NCBI GenBank assembly: GCA_023416455.1
Contig: JAEZHQ010000034.1
Span: 1 to 6,565 of the forward strand
DNA: 6,565 nucleotides
DNA from: Pseudomonadota bacterium
Lineage (GTDB): Bacteria > Pseudomonadota > Alphaproteobacteria > Azospirillales > Azospirillaceae
Reading direction: 5' to 3'
In this document: one piece after another, positions 5,877 through 6,565 of the stretch
Layout of the letters: each line of letters starts with the position of its first letter
Position numbering within the stretch: position 1 is the first letter of the stretch
The notes under the pieces: generated by a model
Told to the model about the DNA's origin: nothing
Seen by the model: only the letters and a program-made list of their open reading frames with translations
The model's database searches: none
Program-made: the position numbers and the translations under genes

Positions 5877-6231
5877 GCTCGGGGCCTCTCACGGATGGTC
5901 GGGAGCGCGGGCGGCGGGGGCCGGTGGCGGCGGGATGCGCATCGGTGTGATACCAACTTTATAGAGGATACGGCTTGCGCCTGGCTACACCGGCAATCGC
6001 GGCCCGCGCTCCCGAGTGGGATCCTAATATCATGATCAAAAAGAGAAATTTCTTTCATCTCTTACTGCTTGCGGTGGCGGAGTCCGCCGAATTTCCGTTT
6101 GACAACCCTGAATGTGATACACTACCGTCCGTTCAATAACACAGTTTGTGTCATAACGTCGACACCTTGCGACCGACCCGGGACAATCCCGCCGGGGGGC
6201 GCCCGGGCGAAGCGGCGAGGACGGAGGAAAC
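5877..6231. promoter_or_regulatory. 355-bp divergent promoter region between paaX and the PaaA-like gene
   Basis: No gene is seen. On the minus strand TATAAA (about 5957-5962) is a possible -10 for paaX, flanked by GTATC at 5949-5953 and 5967-5971; no good -35 was found. On the plus strand TTGACA (6099-6104) is a good -35, but the expected -10 position is only a weak match (TACCGT near 6124). Palindromes include AGAAATTTCT (6044-6053) nested inside AAGAGA/TCTCTT (6041-6046, 6058-6063), ATCATGAT (6029-6036), and ACACA-GTT-TGTGT (6139-6151). TGTGATAC occurs at 5946-5953 and 6113-6120. The AT-rich character from about 6020 to 6160 fits a regulated promoter. Confidence 0.5.
6113..6153. promoter_or_regulatory. 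Candidate PaaX operator upstream of the PaaA-like gene
   Basis: TGATACA (6115-6121) and TGTGTCA (6147-6153) form a 6-of-7 inverted repeat 25 bases apart, just downstream of the TTGACA box. The second arm overlaps the ACACA-GTT-TGTGT palindrome. This layout, two separated arms near the promoter, suits a repressor encoded next door. E. coli PaaX sites use TGATTC arms, so this sequence would be a divergent variant; binding is inferred. Confidence 0.35.
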
Positions 6232-6565
6232 ATGCCCAGAACGTGGAAGACCTACGACAAGGGCGACCCGCTTCCGGAGGGCTACCGGACGGCGTTGCTG
6301 CATCTGATGTCGTTCCAGGGGGATTCCGAATACGCCGGCGCGCAGCGCGTGGCGGAGAACATGCGCTTCGCCCCGCGGCCGGAAGAGGCCTACCGCCTTT
6401 CTAAGAAGGTCATGGAGGAGATGGGCCACGCCTACTATGTCTGGAATCTGATGCAGGATCTGGGCGTGGACGTCGACGCGCGGCTGCGCGAACTGGTCGC
6501 CCATCCGGACGATCCCGACCCGGCCAAGGTCAACGTCATCAACGGCTTCCGCCGCGCCAACTGGG
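6232..6565 (+). CDS. PaaA/PaaC-type diiron protein of the phenylacetate catabolism family (3' end outside window)
   Basis: This is the N-terminal 111 residues of a ferritin-like helical protein related to the catalytic subunit of phenylacetyl-CoA epoxidase, which uses a diiron centre to epoxidise the aromatic ring of an aryl-CoA. The first half of the diiron site is present: E33 (GDSEYAG), and E63 and H66 (MEEMGHAYY), 30 residues apart. They line up with PaaA segments of the form HSEIVG and DEAGH, and a DLG follows each. The surrounding sequence differs clearly from standard PaaA, so this may be a paralogue with another aryl-CoA substrate. GGAGGAAA (6223-6230) precedes the ATG by four bases from its GGAGG core. 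It is divergent from paaX and probably the first gene of an operon continuing to the right. The remaining ligands and partner subunits lie outside the window. Confidence 0.78.
   Translation, partial: MPRTWKTYDKGDPLPEGYRTALLHLMSFQGDSEYAGAQRVAENMRFAPRPEEAYRLSKKVMEEMGHAYYVWNLMQDLGVDVDARLRELVAHPDDPDPAKVNVINGFRRANW

Noticed and set aside
4758..6035. Plus-strand 425-codon open frame opposite paaX
   Set aside because: It is a shadow of the paaX reading frame, with no family motif and Arg/Gln/Val-biased composition.

Overview
The window is very GC-rich, with codons ending mostly in G or C. Its genes are typical of aromatic-compound catabolism in Proteobacteria. The gene families, high GC and absence of IS elements fit an alphaproteobacterium of the Rhodospirillales/Azospirillum kind. 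That placement is inference, because no rRNA or other taxonomic marker is present.

Left block (1-2170). A MarR-family regulator on the minus strand runs off the left edge. It is divergent from a two-gene plus-strand operon: a fumarylacetoacetate hydrolase (FAH) family enzyme and a hemerythrin-HHE protein whose ATG overlaps the FAH stop. A 129-bp divergent promoter region holds a TTTCA-AA-TGAAA palindrome, the likely MarR operator. This looks like the end of a homogentisate/tyrosine-type lower pathway.

Convergent junction (2171-2337). Three perfect inverted repeats are packed into about 135 bp. One of them, with a T5 tract on the minus strand, reads as an intrinsic terminator for the minus-strand operon.

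Right block (2338-6565). On the minus strand, in transcriptional order, lie a PaaX repressor (5876-4896), a 342-aa R2-like diiron protein (4568-3540) and a ferredoxin/FAD/NAD reductase with a GTG start (3387-2338). The diiron protein has a complete ligand set but Cys at the position of the R2 radical tyrosine. It and the reductase look like a two-component oxygenase, separate from the PaaABCDE epoxidase. They are separated by 152 bp holding a 15-bp-stem hairpin and a tandem 23-bp repeat that includes the oxygenase stop codon. Divergent from paaX, the first 111 residues of a PaaA/PaaC-type diiron protein run off the right edge.

Working model (inference): PaaX senses an aryl-CoA thioester and controls both the divergent PaaA-like operon and the R2-like oxygenase/reductase operon. 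GATAC-containing motifs recur in both upstream regions. The locus may convert an aromatic or aryl-CoA substrate by two different diiron chemistries, next to, but possibly unrelated to, a fumarylacetoacetate-type cleavage operon. No tRNA, rRNA, CRISPR or mobile element was seen.
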